A program made the translations under genes and the position numbers. The notes below the pieces were generated by a model. The model was not told where the DNA came from, ran no database searches, and saw only the letters and a list, made by a program, of their open reading frames with translations. DNA of 64,000 nt from Lottia gigantea (taxonomy: Eukaryota; Mollusca; Gastropoda; Lottiidae). Numbering within the stretch: position 1 is the stretch's first letter; each line of letters starts with the position of its first letter. The stretch covers positions 438,887-502,886 of the forward strand of contig NW_008710427.1 of assembly GCF_000327385.1 (NCBI RefSeq). The letters are read 5' to 3'. Of the stretch, positions 47,232 through 58,638 are shown piece after piece.

Positions 47232-48500
47232 AAATTGTCTTCATTGGCATGCATGGCATTCATACCATGGTGGAATACCAGCCGCGCATGCCTCGTGTAT
47301 CCATTGGACACATGATGAGAAACGAACCATGTTTTCGACTCTATCCTCATCACAAGCCAGAAAAAACCAAGGATCTTCGTCCGAATCGTATTCTTGGTTG
47401 CTCTCCGGTAAGATCTACTTACTCGCTTTACGCTTAGGTGGTTTCTTGACTGCCATATTATTATCTGTATCTTTCTTCGTTGATACTTTAAGTTTGCGTC
47501 GTGCTTTGGGCTTAGGCAGAGCCTTCGCAAGAAGGTTGGCTTTGTATAGGCTTGATGTAATTATCTTTGCACAGATTGTTCTCGCCGATTGTTTTGCTGG
47601 CTGAACCTTAGGTATAGGGGATAACATGGCGAACCAGTCGCGGGTGGTTATTGATGAGGCACAAACGGTACTGGGAAGCGACTTGAAGGGGAGGATGGCG
47701 CAACACTTGAAGCAATGACCAATGCTTCATAATGCCCTTTATCCTCAATACCAATGGTGTACTTCATCATAAGTGGTTCTCCGTCAATCTCGGGTCCAAT
47801 TTTTATGATGTCATCATTTACATACATATGTATTTCAACGCTCGAGCTGTTGCTAAAATGTCAAGTTCGCAGACCATTTCAGCATATTCTGACATCGCCG
47901 CCACACGGTCTTCTATCGATGCATATCGGAGATGGTGCAAGGGAAGATCTGCATCCACCACACTTTCATCAACATCTCGATAGGTTTCAAAATGTTCCAA
48001 AATATGCGCTATCATCTGTGATAGGAGTGTTCTAACAACAGCAATCCGATTGAAATTCGTCAGAAGTCATCATCTCTATCAATCATTTGTAGGGTAACGT
48101 TCTGACCGATCCATCGATTCCATCAGGATTGCTTTTTCAGATCGAATATGTGTGTCGCTTACTTGATTATAGAACGGCATCAGAGATTTATAAAATGTTC
48201 GGTCAAGTGGCTGAAGTCTATGGGTAGTGTGTGGTGGGAGAGAAAGCATAAGTATTCCATTGTTACGAGTAAAATCTATAGCCTTTAGACCATCTAAAAT
48301 CAATAGACCGGGGCTTTCTTTTTCATCCAGCCACTATCGTTACTAACCACAAGACTGTTTGGCAGACAGTCACGTGACCTACCTTCTAGGCCCATAGTGA
48401 TGACCTCTGACCCAACCAAATCATAACGAGATATGCTGGTGGTCCAATTAATGTATCGGTCCAATATCGGTACACTTCCCCTAGTAACCGCCACCTAGTG
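47232..48500 (-). pseudogene. Pogo-like DDE transposase remnant with PHD-like tail
   Basis: Minus strand. 48494-48300 holds 'VVSNDSGWMKKKA'; 48303-48079 holds 'LDGLKAIDFTRNNGILMLSLPPHTTHRLQPLDR', the hallmark of pogo/Tigger-type DDE transposases. 47627-47415 is a basic linker (KPKARRKLKVSTKK, KKPPKRKASK). The last 150 bases, 47400-47232, read in another frame as DSDEDPWFFLACDED..CVQWIHEACAAG..YECHACQ, a decayed PHD-like zinc finger known at the end of such invertebrate transposases. Frames differ between blocks, so at least two frameshifts have occurred. The N-terminal helix-turn-helix part is not seen. The frame at 47818-48015 does not belong to this family and is unexplained. Confidence 0.75.
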
Positions 48501-48650
48501 AATGTACTCAAAATCTCCAGGCAGGGACACGCTGACACAACCTTGAACTAGTGGAGTTTTCCACAGGACAAAATATTATGAGCATGACATAAGAATAATG
48601 TAAACATCCTGTAGTCCTCTAAATAAAAAACATTTATTCAGAATAATTCT

Positions 48651-49424
48651 TTATGGGAATAAATGTGAATGAATATTTCTACTGTCAATAAATAGTTTTC
48701 TCGAGGTATGACATGAACTATCAAACCATGCACTTGATTTTTTCTTTAATTTATGTTTATTTTTTGAGAAACTGACACTAATACCTAGAACTATGAAAGC
48801 TCGCTCAAATATGTTATTACTCACATCACTGATTAAAGCATCTATAATCGTTTGATTTATGGTACATGGAATGGTTGTTGTGAACAAATTTGTGGCAGTA
48901 AATGAAGTGTATAACTCAGAAGCTTTGTCAGAGTTCCACTTTAAGAAACGTTGACTGCCTACTGGTTCAGTGGGTGTATTGTAATCACTATTAGGTATTA
49001 AGGACTTCTTTGAAAAGGGTAGCTCAAGGTGAAGTGGTGTATGGTCTGAGTACACTTCGAGGTGTTCAAGATACTAAATTTAAAGACTGAAGATAGATTG
49101 GATTAGTCAATGCATAATAACACTTGAACCGTTTGGAGTAAAGCATGTAAAGGAGCCGGCTTCCATTTAGAATGCAAAGTTGTCCTTGCTTGTTTCGGAG
49201 TCGGCACTCGTTCTAGCGCTAAAACCACAAATTACAAGAAGTATACCTAGATTACTATATTTTAAACAATGGAACTCAATAAGGTTAAAAAGATCCAGGT
49301 CTATGTATTTATAATAGTTTGATCGTTCATGTGGTATATAAACACAACATAAATAAATATCTGGATTGTTGTGATTAACTTTATCTTCAGTACGACTAAA
49401 CCATATGTTCACATATGCCCGCAC
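48651..49424 (-). pseudogene. LINE endonuclease fragment
   Basis: Minus strand. 'DIYLCCVYIPHERSNYYKYID' and 'LGILLVICGFSARTS' (49424-49167) fit the APE-type endonuclease, where the second block is normally 'GDFNART'. 'SDHTPLHLEL' (49050) is the C-terminal SDH.P motif, followed by about 120 codons of linker with 'SSAWFDSSC'. The GDFNAR aspartate and asparagine are replaced (GFSAR), so it is inactive. Same strand and domain order as the RT fragment at 45071-45524. Confidence 0.75.
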
Positions 49425-49454
49425 GCATCATCGTTCGTATTGAAAGCGGCGTTA

Positions 49455-50138
49455 AGGTGCATTTATACAGAGCGCGAACGCGAACGCAAACGCGAACGCG
49501 GTTTTTCGTCATGGAATGGTTTCATCATTTTATAGAGAGACCGTTCAAATAGAATGCGAACGCGAACAACAAATATTTGTTCGCGCGGTCGACCGCCGAG
49601 ATTGCCCCAAGAGCGAATTTTTCAGAAAGTCGCGGCGGATTTCTTGCTATCAACCAATCAGCTTGTACCACCTCCCTTGCATCATTTCCTAAAATAGAAA
49701 CTTGTGCACATGGCTTTTCCAATTTGCTTGTAGGGTACAAACAATGGATAAAACGGAAGTTTTGATTTTAGAAGTTGAAAAGAATCCAGTTTTGTTTGAC
49801 AAAGCTGAAAAAACTTCGTAAAAAAGAAAGATATTTGGAAGGGAATCGGAGAGAAGGTTGGACTGAAAGGTGTGTTATTAAAAAAAATTCAATTTATTTT
49901 GCGTGTTTCATCAATGGTATGGAACTTATAAAGAAAATAACATTGGACCAATTCATTAATTAATTACTTTTTAATTGACTGTTGTCACACTTTGTTTAAC
50001 AACAAAAAAGGCGATCCGCATTGAAAGCCGTCGACGGTTTTCCGCGTTCGTGTTCGCGCTCTATTTGAATGACTGAACTGATGAAAAGTCGCGTTCGCGC
50101 CGGTCGCGTTCGCGTTCGCGCTCTGTATAAATGCACCT
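49455..50138. mobile_element. PIF/Harbinger element with TTA duplication
   Basis: 684 bp. The inverted ends AGGTGCATTTATACAGAGCG and CGCTCTGTATAAATGCACCT are exact, continue as CG-rich 'cgaacgcgaacg' repeats, and are flanked by TTA on both sides (49452-49454 and 50139-50141), the 3-bp target duplication typical of PIF/Harbinger. It holds a MADF-like coding remnant (49744-49880) but no DDE transposase. The ends are nearly perfect, so the insertion is fairly young. Confidence 0.85.
49744..49880 (+). pseudogene. MADF-domain-like remnant inside the Harbinger element
   Basis: ATG at 49744 reads MDKTEVLILEVEKNPVLFDKAEKTS then stops. In another frame the sequence continues as KDIWKGIGEKVGLKG. MADF domains have the pattern LI..VE..P.L[WF]D...  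K.. ..W..I....G, so the two parts are one domain split by a small frameshift near 49800-49830. Harbinger elements carry a second gene for a Myb/SANT- or MADF-like DNA-binding protein, which fits the surrounding terminal repeats. Confidence 0.6.
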
Positions 50139-50204
50139 TTATGCGCGTAAATTCGCTGATGAAACGAGCTCAGAGTTAACTGGCAGACGGATATGAACTT
50201 TGGA

Positions 50205-50365
50205 GGCAATCTCCGCGGTTTTCCGCGCGAACAGAAATTCGGCCGCATTCGCGTTCGCCCCTAGTATAAACGACCTCATACAAAATCAGGCTAAACAGTC
50301 TAATGCGAACGCCGCGTTCGCGGTCGCGGTCGTAGTCGCGCTCAGTATAAACGGACCTTTTCCTG
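50205..50365. repeat. Second Harbinger-like terminal remnants
   Basis: Right beside the previous element, 'cgttcgcccctagtataaacgacct' and 'cgcgctcagtataaacggacctttt' echo its end sequence (cgcgctctgtataaatgcacct) with several changes. They are probably the decayed ends of related, older copies that the younger one landed next to. Confidence 0.55.
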
Positions 50366-50465
50366 TGTCTTACTATGAGCACGATCTATTTTGATGCGTT
50401 CTCTTTCATCAGTGATGAATTCTAGGACTTTATCTGTGCAATTGTCATCAATGTTCTCTATTAAA

Positions 50466-50690
50466 CTGAAGAAGGGACAATTCTTGACTGATTTTGACGA
50501 AACATGTTTGTTAGTAACAACTCAAGGATGAACCCTATTGGAAATCAGAAAAAATCTTAAAATATTTAGTATGAGTTATTACCCTTGTTCTTAAAAACGC
50601 GTTCAAAAGAAGTAAATGACTGAAGGTTGAATATTTCATAGTGATACTGCCAAATATTTTTTATTCAAAATCAGGTTATCTTCACTTTTG
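50466..50690 (+). repeat. TATACGCCCAC dispersed repeat, truncated copy 5
   Basis: One internal unit of the second subfamily (gacaattcttgactg, gatgaaccctattgg, gttattacccttgttcttaa) and part of the right end (tgaaggttgaatatttcata). The left end is lost. Confidence 0.75.
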
Positions 50691-52309
50691 TTATACCGTC
50701 GATTAATCTCTCATTTTTTGTCCGAAATATTCACTAGAAAGATTTCATTTGGATATAGTGGCTCATCAAGATGAGAGCACGGTCCCGGGCCCAGATTGCA
50801 TATAAACAATTTACGTGTATTTATGGCATAATTTCCATGATATAACTCCTGTGACCAGTTCCCTCACTTGAACTGTTAAAATTAAATGGAAATAGTTTCC
50901 TCAGTTACCTCCCTTGAACTTTTGAAATTGGTCATTGGTGTTATGAGGTTGTTATTTCTGACTTGTTTGTCGTGTTTATTTTGCATTTTAAGAAAGGATG
51001 TGGCGCCAGGCAGGCATGCTGTTAATCATCATATAATGTGTATGGTTGACTCTTATCTGAACAGGATTTGTTGTCTGAATCCAAGTAGGAAGTAGAGCTT
51101 TAGCGAGTTTCTGACAAGTTCGGCGAGTAAAAACAAAAATAGAATCTTGGTAATAAAATAATTTCTATTTTCACCGTAAATCTACAGAAAACTTAATTCA
51201 GTTTTATATCTCTACTGACGCATTAACTTTGAAGATGAATTTGATATAAACCATCACAGGGCCTACTCAGAAAAACTGATTTGTTGGATGAGGACTAAAT
51301 GTTATGAATATGATATTGATATGATAGCCTTACTAACGTACTGACTGTATTGTTAGCAATTGAATGTGTAAAAAACCTTAAAGACAACTTTATTTCTTTA
51401 CCAAGTATATTTTAAAATTAATGTTTTGAGATATATCTGCATATCATATATATCATATATAATTGTTATCTTCAGACTTAAGAAATCTGCTCATCACGAG
51501 TCAAAATAGGTAAATTACAGCTTGTGTGACTAATCTTAATTCGTGCATTTAAGGATTCAACATCGAATTAATTTAGTTAAATTTAAAAAAAAAAAAAATG
51601 TTGTTTCTTACATGATTCATCAGATATTCTATAAAATAACTACAATTGGTTCACTTTCACCCATATTTCATGAGCAACCAACTTGACAACGGCCACAAAA
51701 GGCATCACCTATTTTCGTGTACAATGTTAGATCTATAAAATAAGTTGAGCCAAACATGTATGGATATCCAGTGGTATAATTATCATATCTTAGTATTTAT
51801 CTGTGAAAGAATTGTCAATAGTCATGACTTGATATTAAAGAACAATGATTTGAGAAAAAAATGACTGTCAAAATAATATAAATAGACTAAAATGTAACAG
51901 TAGTTTATTTGCTAAAATTCATTGAATTTTTTTGTTGTCATGGAATCTGCTAGTTCGTCATGTGACTTTGTTTACAGGAATATATTCTAGCAGACGACAC
52001 TTGGAATTCCGATTAGAGCTTGGGATTATAAGGAAATTTGTTTATCAAAACATGCAAATGTAGAAGTCACACAAGGTCGCACATGTGAATTATTCATCAT
52101 GTCCAGAGATGCCCGAAATTAGGTTCGCACAAAATTAGGTTGCGTGACTTTATATTTCCTGTTCATACAAAGTGATCATGATTTTTGGTCATTTTTCATA
52201 CCTTAAACTATCAGTGATTTAGTCTTATACGAAGATGGTAGTTAACAGTACTCTACCGTCAACTTCCAAGAAAACTTTTGACTTAAATGTGTACTTGGTG
52301 CTAAAAGAT
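50691..52309. other. Spacer upstream of the phosphatase gene
   Basis: No supported coding segment. This stretch probably holds the DUSP promoter and 5' UTR near its end, but no clear core promoter motif was found. Confidence 0.4.
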
Positions 52310-52500
52310 CAGTTGACCATTTTCTGTTGTCAATTGTACCTTAGGTACAGAAATTGGTCTCAGAAATGTGATTTGTTAGCAAAACTAATTAGTATAAGTG
52401 TTCACAGCTCACTGTCAGAAGCCATGTATATCTTTGTTTGAAACTTACATTGATGACTGACCATCTTCAAGACTCAAATTATATTTTACTCTACAATTAC
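52310..52500 (+). repeat. Dispersed repeat, copy 3, just upstream of DUSP
   Basis: The segments 'agttgaccatttt', 'ggtctcagaaa', 'ttagtataagtgttcacagc' and 'gactcaaattat' line up with the copy at 12762-13050. It lies within 300 bases of the phosphatase start codon, so it may overlap that gene's promoter or 5' UTR. Boundaries are approximate. Confidence 0.4.
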
Positions 52501-52563
52501 TATTTCTTAACAGGTGGAAATGTAGTATAGATGGTGAAATCTAAAGAGTTGAAAATTTAGATC

Positions 52564-54912
52564 ATGGGGAATGGAATGAATAAGGTAAATTCCCAGTTAA
52601 GATAACTCATATCACTGCATGAACAGGACAGGAGGCACATATGCATGCCATTTTTTAATAACTGTCAGGAAAAAGTTTTCATGGTAAGTTAATTTTATTC
52701 CAAATACTGTGCTTTGAGTAAAGATCTGTGAAATACAGCAACAATAGCTAGGCAGTGATATATACATACAATATTTCTTTATCTACACTATTATGATATT
52801 TATTGCAGATTATTAAGGGGGTGTACATTGGAAATTTTCGTGATTCTAAAGATGAGAAGCAGCTAACAGAAAACAACATAACTCATATATTATCCATTCA
52901 TGATAATGCAACGCCTATATTGCCTGTGAGTAATGAAATATCATCATATGAATCTAAGATAATATAGTGGACATTAAAACAGTTTTAGGTTAGAAGGGCT
53001 GTGAATTTGGCCACTTCAGCCAATTATGATTCTCAGGTACTGAAAGTCCAAAGTGAATGGTGCATAAGTCTAAATCAAAGGTGAAATAATATATTTTACA
53101 GAGCAAAATAAGACTGCAGTCTTTTTAAGAGTGTTATTGACATTCTTGTGTATAATTATTACCAATTACTCTATAATAATTGTTGTCATTAACAGAAAGT
53201 TATTAACGTTATAATTGACAATGATTTTTTTCTGGATAACATATCTGGTTATAACACTGATATACTCTTAAATTCAGAGTAAAATCATACCAGTGTTTTC
53301 ATCTCCTTTTCTTTTGATATTTCAATTACCATTTTTTTTCAGAATAAAGAATATTTGTGCCTTATTGCAAGTGATTGTCCTGCTCAAGATCTCACGCAAT
53401 TTTTTAGCCAATCCAATGATTTTATACATAAAGCACGTTCAAGTGGAGGGAATGTAGTTGTTCATTGGTAGATATTTTTAAAAGTTATTGTTAAACATGT
53501 AATCTCCATTTTATAGCCGAAGCCTTTGATATAATGCTAGGGGAAGACAAGCGTATTTTTTTCACTCGAATAAGTTTATTCAAATCACTGGCGATTTTTT
53601 ACGCCCAATCACAAATAGACAGAATATTTTAAATAATTTAAAAATACTTATCGCCCAATCAAAATTTTTATTTTAAAATTAGCCATGATATGGTGATGCC
53701 CATCTTCAATAGCTTAAAGTGATACTACGTCTTAGAATGAATATAAAATTTAAGTTCTCGAAAAGGTCAATATTAGTCTATTAGCTTACCTGTTCCTGGT
53801 GTCATAAAGTTACAACAGAATCCCTGTAAAATCTGGAAAATTGGAAAATTCATAAAAAAAGAAATTATTGAAAAATGCGTAATCTTGATATTTAGCGTTT
53901 TTCAATTGTTAATTACATATTTATGGATAATTACTATGTTTTTTGGATCTATCAGATTATATAAGGATCCTGTTATGTTATTTATGACACCAGGTATATC
54001 TACTGGCTATTATTCGCCAAGTTTAAAATTCTTAAATTTTATGTTAATTCTAAGACGTAGTATCACTTGAATATTGGATCCATTTTTCTTTCAGTTTAGC
54101 TGGTGTTTCTAGAAGTGTAACTTTAGTAGCAGCATATATTATGACAGTAACAGATTTAAAATGGAGAGATACTTTAAATTCTATTCGAGGTGCCAGATCT
54201 TGTGCAAACCCAAATTTTGGTTTTCAAAGACAGTTGCAAAAGTTTCAAGAAGAACAGTTAGAAGATGTAAGTATTTATTTATTTGAGCCATATTTATAGT
54301 CAGAGTTAATGTATTACATGTATTTTCTAGAAGACTTCATGGAATTAGAGCTTGTTAGTTTTGTTAACTCCCTTTGTTCCTCAGTCGACCTAGTCTTACA
54401 TGGGGACATCATTTATTCCTTTTAAATGACACCAGCTTAGTCTGAGCTTGTCATCTGGATTGATTCATTCCCAACAGAATACTTTCCACTTTTAACCTTC
54501 CTAACACACCAGATACAATTTGATTCTTTGCTGAAAGTGAAAATATTATTACCAAGCATTGTCTCTAAACTGAAAAGTTTTTGACTTTGCACCAATGAAT
54601 AGTATCATCTCAAAAGATCTTGTAAAAGTTATTGTATCAAATAGGTAATGAGTCTTCTATGGTGTTTTAACTATTTTTGAATGATTGTAGGAAAAGAAAA
54701 GATTTGTGAGTGTCCATGGTAAAAATACTTTTGAAGATGAAGATGATTGTAAGCAGAATTTACAAGCTTATCAGAACTTTGTTTTGGGTAACCCATCTGC
54801 TGCGGATGAAGGTCTGTACCCTCTACCTCATAATGCCTATTCAGAACGTAACAAAGCTAGTAATGGTGCTGAAAAAGATGATTCTACAGTTGAAAGTAAG
54901 AAAGCAGACTGA
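52564..54912 (+). CDS. DUSP22: Dual-specificity phosphatase DUSP22/DUSP15, complete
   Basis: Five coding exons with consistent phases: 52564-52584, 52809-52925, 53343-53467, 54095-54266, 54691-54912; 218 aa. It removes phosphate from Tyr and Ser/Thr residues of signalling proteins; the vertebrate relatives are DUSP22 (JSP-1) and DUSP15. The protein starts MGNGMNK, an N-myristoylation signal, so it should sit at membranes. The signature HCLAGVSR places the nucleophile at Cys88, Arg94 completes the loop, and Asp57 (ASDCPAQ) is the general acid; these numbers equal those in human DUSP22. 'SVTLV.AYIMTVTD' and 'SCANPNFGFQRQLQ' are closer to DUSP22 than to DUSP15. The last exon is a longer, acidic/polar tail (ending TVESKKAD) that is not conserved. 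The signature is split after the TG of the Cys codon by intron 3. Confidence 0.95.
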
Positions 54913-55979
54913 ATTTCATCACCTTATTTCAAACAATAACCTAAATCTATGGCTGCTACTGAAGGATTTTGAATACTGGAAATTTTATCTGTAATGTTTA
55001 GACTATAGTTCAATATCTAAAAGGTCAACAAAATGGTAAATTCCATACTCATGTCTAAAAAAAAGCAACGAAGAGGAACTTCATTTTAGCGTTTTTAGAA
55101 CAAAAATTCTATCTATGGACTGATGGGTAAAGTTTATATAAAAAAGGACACCATTTGAGTTTGATCATGGCTTTCTGTTAAAAGGAGTTGAGGTAAAGAG
55201 TTAGCCCTTGGAAGCTGGTCATGGGTTAATAGAAAAATATGTATAAAAAAAATAGAAAAAAATGTATGACTTAAATGATGTCTTGGGATACCACAGACAT
55301 CTTGAACCCAGACTCATGAATTTTAGAATCAAAGGATGGATAAGAATTTTTTATCCCAGTTTTTTCTAACCCATTAAAGGCAGCCAGGTAGAAATAAGAA
55401 ATAAAATTGAATTATTGTACAATTTTATACATGTATGTCTTGCAAGAAGTGATGGTGAGTTTTTTATTTGAAGATATTTTTAAAAACTGTTAAGACCTTA
55501 GTAATGATTATCTATGTTCTGTTTTGATTTTTTACAATTTTCTTACATAGGCATTACAAATTTGTATTTCTGTGCTTTTATAATTAAGGCTTGTTTATGA
55601 ATGTCACAGGTAAATATAACATTCTTATGAAAAGAAAATTTCCTAGGCCTTGTCTTGCTTTTTCATAAAGCCTTTTTTACAATCATAACTCTTAACATAA
55701 AAATGTAAACATGTTAAAATCTAACATGATTTTTTATGATTTATTTTCGTAACAGTTTTGGAAAACAAGACCTGAATTTTTACATTAAAAATCCTACAGT
55801 TTTATATAATGATAATGATATTATTATTTATATATCTTTTCTAGTCTATTGGAGTTCAGGATTGTTGTTTACTGCTGTAACCTATCATAAACTTCACTTT
55901 TTCATTGTGAGGGATATGTTTGATAAATTGCTTTTTGTGGATAAATATTGTTTTTTAAATCTCATTTATTAGTGCTTTT
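54913..55979. other. 3' region of DUSP
   Basis: AT-rich. An AATAAA at 55400-55405 is a candidate polyadenylation signal for the phosphatase, giving a 3' UTR of about 500 bases. Nothing else is recognised. Confidence 0.45.
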
Positions 55980-57184
55980 TATACGCCCACATTATATAGG
56001 GGGTGAATATATCGCCGTCACTAGTGTTGAAACGGTTAATCAGTTAACCGATTTCGGGTAGTATTTCACGGATAACCGGGTCTGATTTGAGATAATCGGT
56101 TAACCGTCAATTTTATAAGAAGTAAAAAGAGAGCAATTTTTGACAGAAAATTCGTCACTGTATGAGTCTTTTAGCTGTTTTCTTTAATAAATAAACATCT
56201 TTTATTGATTGAATAATTGAGATTAATAAATCTAGATACAGTATCAATTATCAAAACACTAACGAGTTGCAAGAATTATGGTCAAGATTAACAAGCCTCT
56301 TTTTTTATATAAGTTCAACTAAGTACTCGTTCTGGATAATCGCGTCATGATGGTCTTAGTTTGTCGACAGTCGCCGTGTGCACCGTTATGTTAATTGTTT
56401 ACACCTACTCTAGTTAACAGTGAGTTACCGCCGCAAATGCTGTTTTTGACTCCTTTTATAATCTTTAGTAATTAACCGGGTAACAAACGGTTATTGCAGA
56501 CGATTACCTGGTTTCTAAAATTCACTAACCGTTTCAACACTAGCCGTCACCCATTTCATTCTGTCCACAATTGCTTGTAAACACTGTAGAAGGCACAATT
56601 CTTGAATGATTTCGACGAAACTTGGTATGATTGTTATCACCCAAAATCAGAAAAATCAAAAATACTTGTATGAGTTATTGCTCTTGTTCTTGAAAACAAG
56701 TTCAATTTTGGTTCGTAAACACTCCAATTCTTGACAGAAAACTTGGTATGAGTGTTAGTAATCACCCAAAGATGAACCCATTGAAAATCAGAAAAATAGT
56801 AAATATTTAGTATGAGTTATTGCCCTTGTTCTTGAAAACGCATACAATTTTAAGCCTGCAAACACTCTTAAGGCACAAGTCTTGATGGTGAGTGGTTGTT
56901 ATCAACCAAGGATGAACCCTATCAAAAATCAAAAGAATCGAAAAATATTTAGTATGAGTTATTGCCCTTGTTCTTAAAAGTTTTAGCTTGTAAACACTCT
57001 AGAAGGCCCAATTCTTTACAGATTTTGATGAAACATATATTATTCAGTATCGCCTCAAAAAGTTCAAAAGAAGTGTATGTCTGAAGGTTGAATATTTCAT
57101 ACTGGTAATTGTTACTGTACTGCCAAATATTTTTAATTAAAATCAAAGCTGTCAGTGGGCGTATATAAAACCTTGCTAGCTATC
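55980..57184 (+). repeat. TATACGCCCAC dispersed repeat, copy 6, split by a hAT element
   Basis: Starts tatacgcccacattatatagg, is interrupted after 'atcgccgtcac' by the insertion at 56022-56542, resumes with 'gccgtcaccc', runs through about four second-subfamily units and ends gtgggcgtatataaaaccttgctagctatc. The nested insertion shows that this copy is older than the hAT element. Confidence 0.85.
56022..56542. mobile_element. Non-autonomous hAT element, 521 bp
   Basis: Inverted ends TAGTGTTGAAACGGTTA at 56022 and its reverse complement at 56542. The 8-bp direct repeat GCCGTCAC lies on both sides (56014-56021 and 56543-56550), exactly restoring the uninterrupted 'gccgtcaccc' of other copies of the host repeat. 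An 8-bp duplication and TAGTG-type ends are diagnostic of the hAT superfamily. No transposase frame is present. Confidence 0.9.
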
Positions 57185-58104
57185 TTTATAATTTGAATCT
57201 AGAATTTTTTCAATTGTTTGTATAGATGGCAGGAAGTTAACATAATATGTGTTATTTTGCTTTTATACTTATTTATTGTTTTAAGTAACCCTCCAAGAAC
57301 CATCATTGGACTTGAAATAAATATTAAAATCGATCTATACAGTAGTATTCCATTAACAAGCTATGAATTTGGAAAATTAGGGAAAAATTTCTTTTCTTTC
57401 TGTGAGAATATTGTGTCTCAATTTCTAATAGTTTCCTCTAATGAAAAAAATGCTGAAAGTAACTTTATGCGGGATAAAGGATAAATGCCAACCCTAAAAA
57501 GCAATCTAAAATTGAAACTTTGAAGAAGGTAGATTACATGTAAAATGTTGATTGTAACACACAGTAGGCGTGTAAACAACCATTGTAGCATATTATATTT
57601 TATAACAGATACTCTTATGCAATAATGTTATGCATGTATTGATCAAATGACACACTCAAATGTTAGGTAGTCAGCTAAAACTACTATTAATTTTAACTTG
57701 AGCTAACTTTATCTGAACCGTACACACTTCCTGATATTTATTGATACTAAAGACTTGAGACTAAACCTGAGGAGAATAAAGTTGTTTTGTTTATTATAAA
57801 TAGTACTTAAATTGAAATAATAATAGAGATGTCTACCATTTCCAGATCAATATATTACATGGTTATAAAATGGATTACAAAATGGACGCAACCAAAAGTC
57901 TAAACGCTCAAGCAGCTGCAAATCGTATGGTTGCCTTTGAAATAGTGTTTCTTATTGAAAAATCTTCACCAAACTCTTTCACCATGCAATGACTTGACCT
58001 CTTTGGACCAGCATGTTATATCACAATTTCTAGAATACCAACTTGCATCAAAATATCATTTACATTAAAAGACCTAGGTTGTTTAATCCTTAATTTTATA
58101 TTAT
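57185..58104. other. AT-rich spacer
   Basis: An open frame of about 88 codons at 57218-57484 has no splice or family support and is probably chance. Nothing else is recognised. Confidence 0.4.
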
Positions 58105-58638
58105 ATATACATTATAACGTGGTCACCCCTGTCCGTCCCATCCGTCCGTTCACAATAGAGGCTACAGTTTTTATCTGATTTTAATGAAATTTAGGGTGAT
58201 CATTTATATTCATTAGATCTTCGTCAAGTTTGAATTTGAATTTTCAATGAACAATTTTTGAGTTATTGCCCTTGACTTAGAAACACGTCAAAATTTGTTT
58301 GTGAACACAATAAAGACTAGAGTTTTCATTCGATTTAAATAAAATTTGGTGTGAAAATTAATAATGATGAGATCTGTATCAAGTTTGAATTTGGCGATCT
58401 TTCGATGAATGGTTTTTGAGTTATTGCCCTTGAGGCATCAAACTTTGTTGGCTTGTAAACGCGATAGAGGTGACAGTTTATGTCAAAATTTTATTAAATT
58501 TTGTGTGTTTGTTTAAATGAATAATATCTTGTACAAATTAGATTTATGGTTCGACTTGACGCAGATTGGTGACCGCCCTTGATATACTGAAAATGCACCA
58601 GGCAAGTGGGCGTATCTTGCTAGACAACCACTTGTTAT
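58105..58638 (+). repeat. TATACGCCCAC dispersed repeat, copy 7
   Basis: Degraded start (ataacgtggtcacccctgtccgtcc), two to three first-subfamily units (gaggctacagtttttatc, gagttattgcccttgacttag) and the end 'gcaagtgggcgtatcttgctagacaaccacttgt'. Confidence 0.8.

Noticed and set aside
57218-57484. 88-codon plus-strand frame with hydrophobic start
   Set aside because: AT-rich, no splice or domain support.
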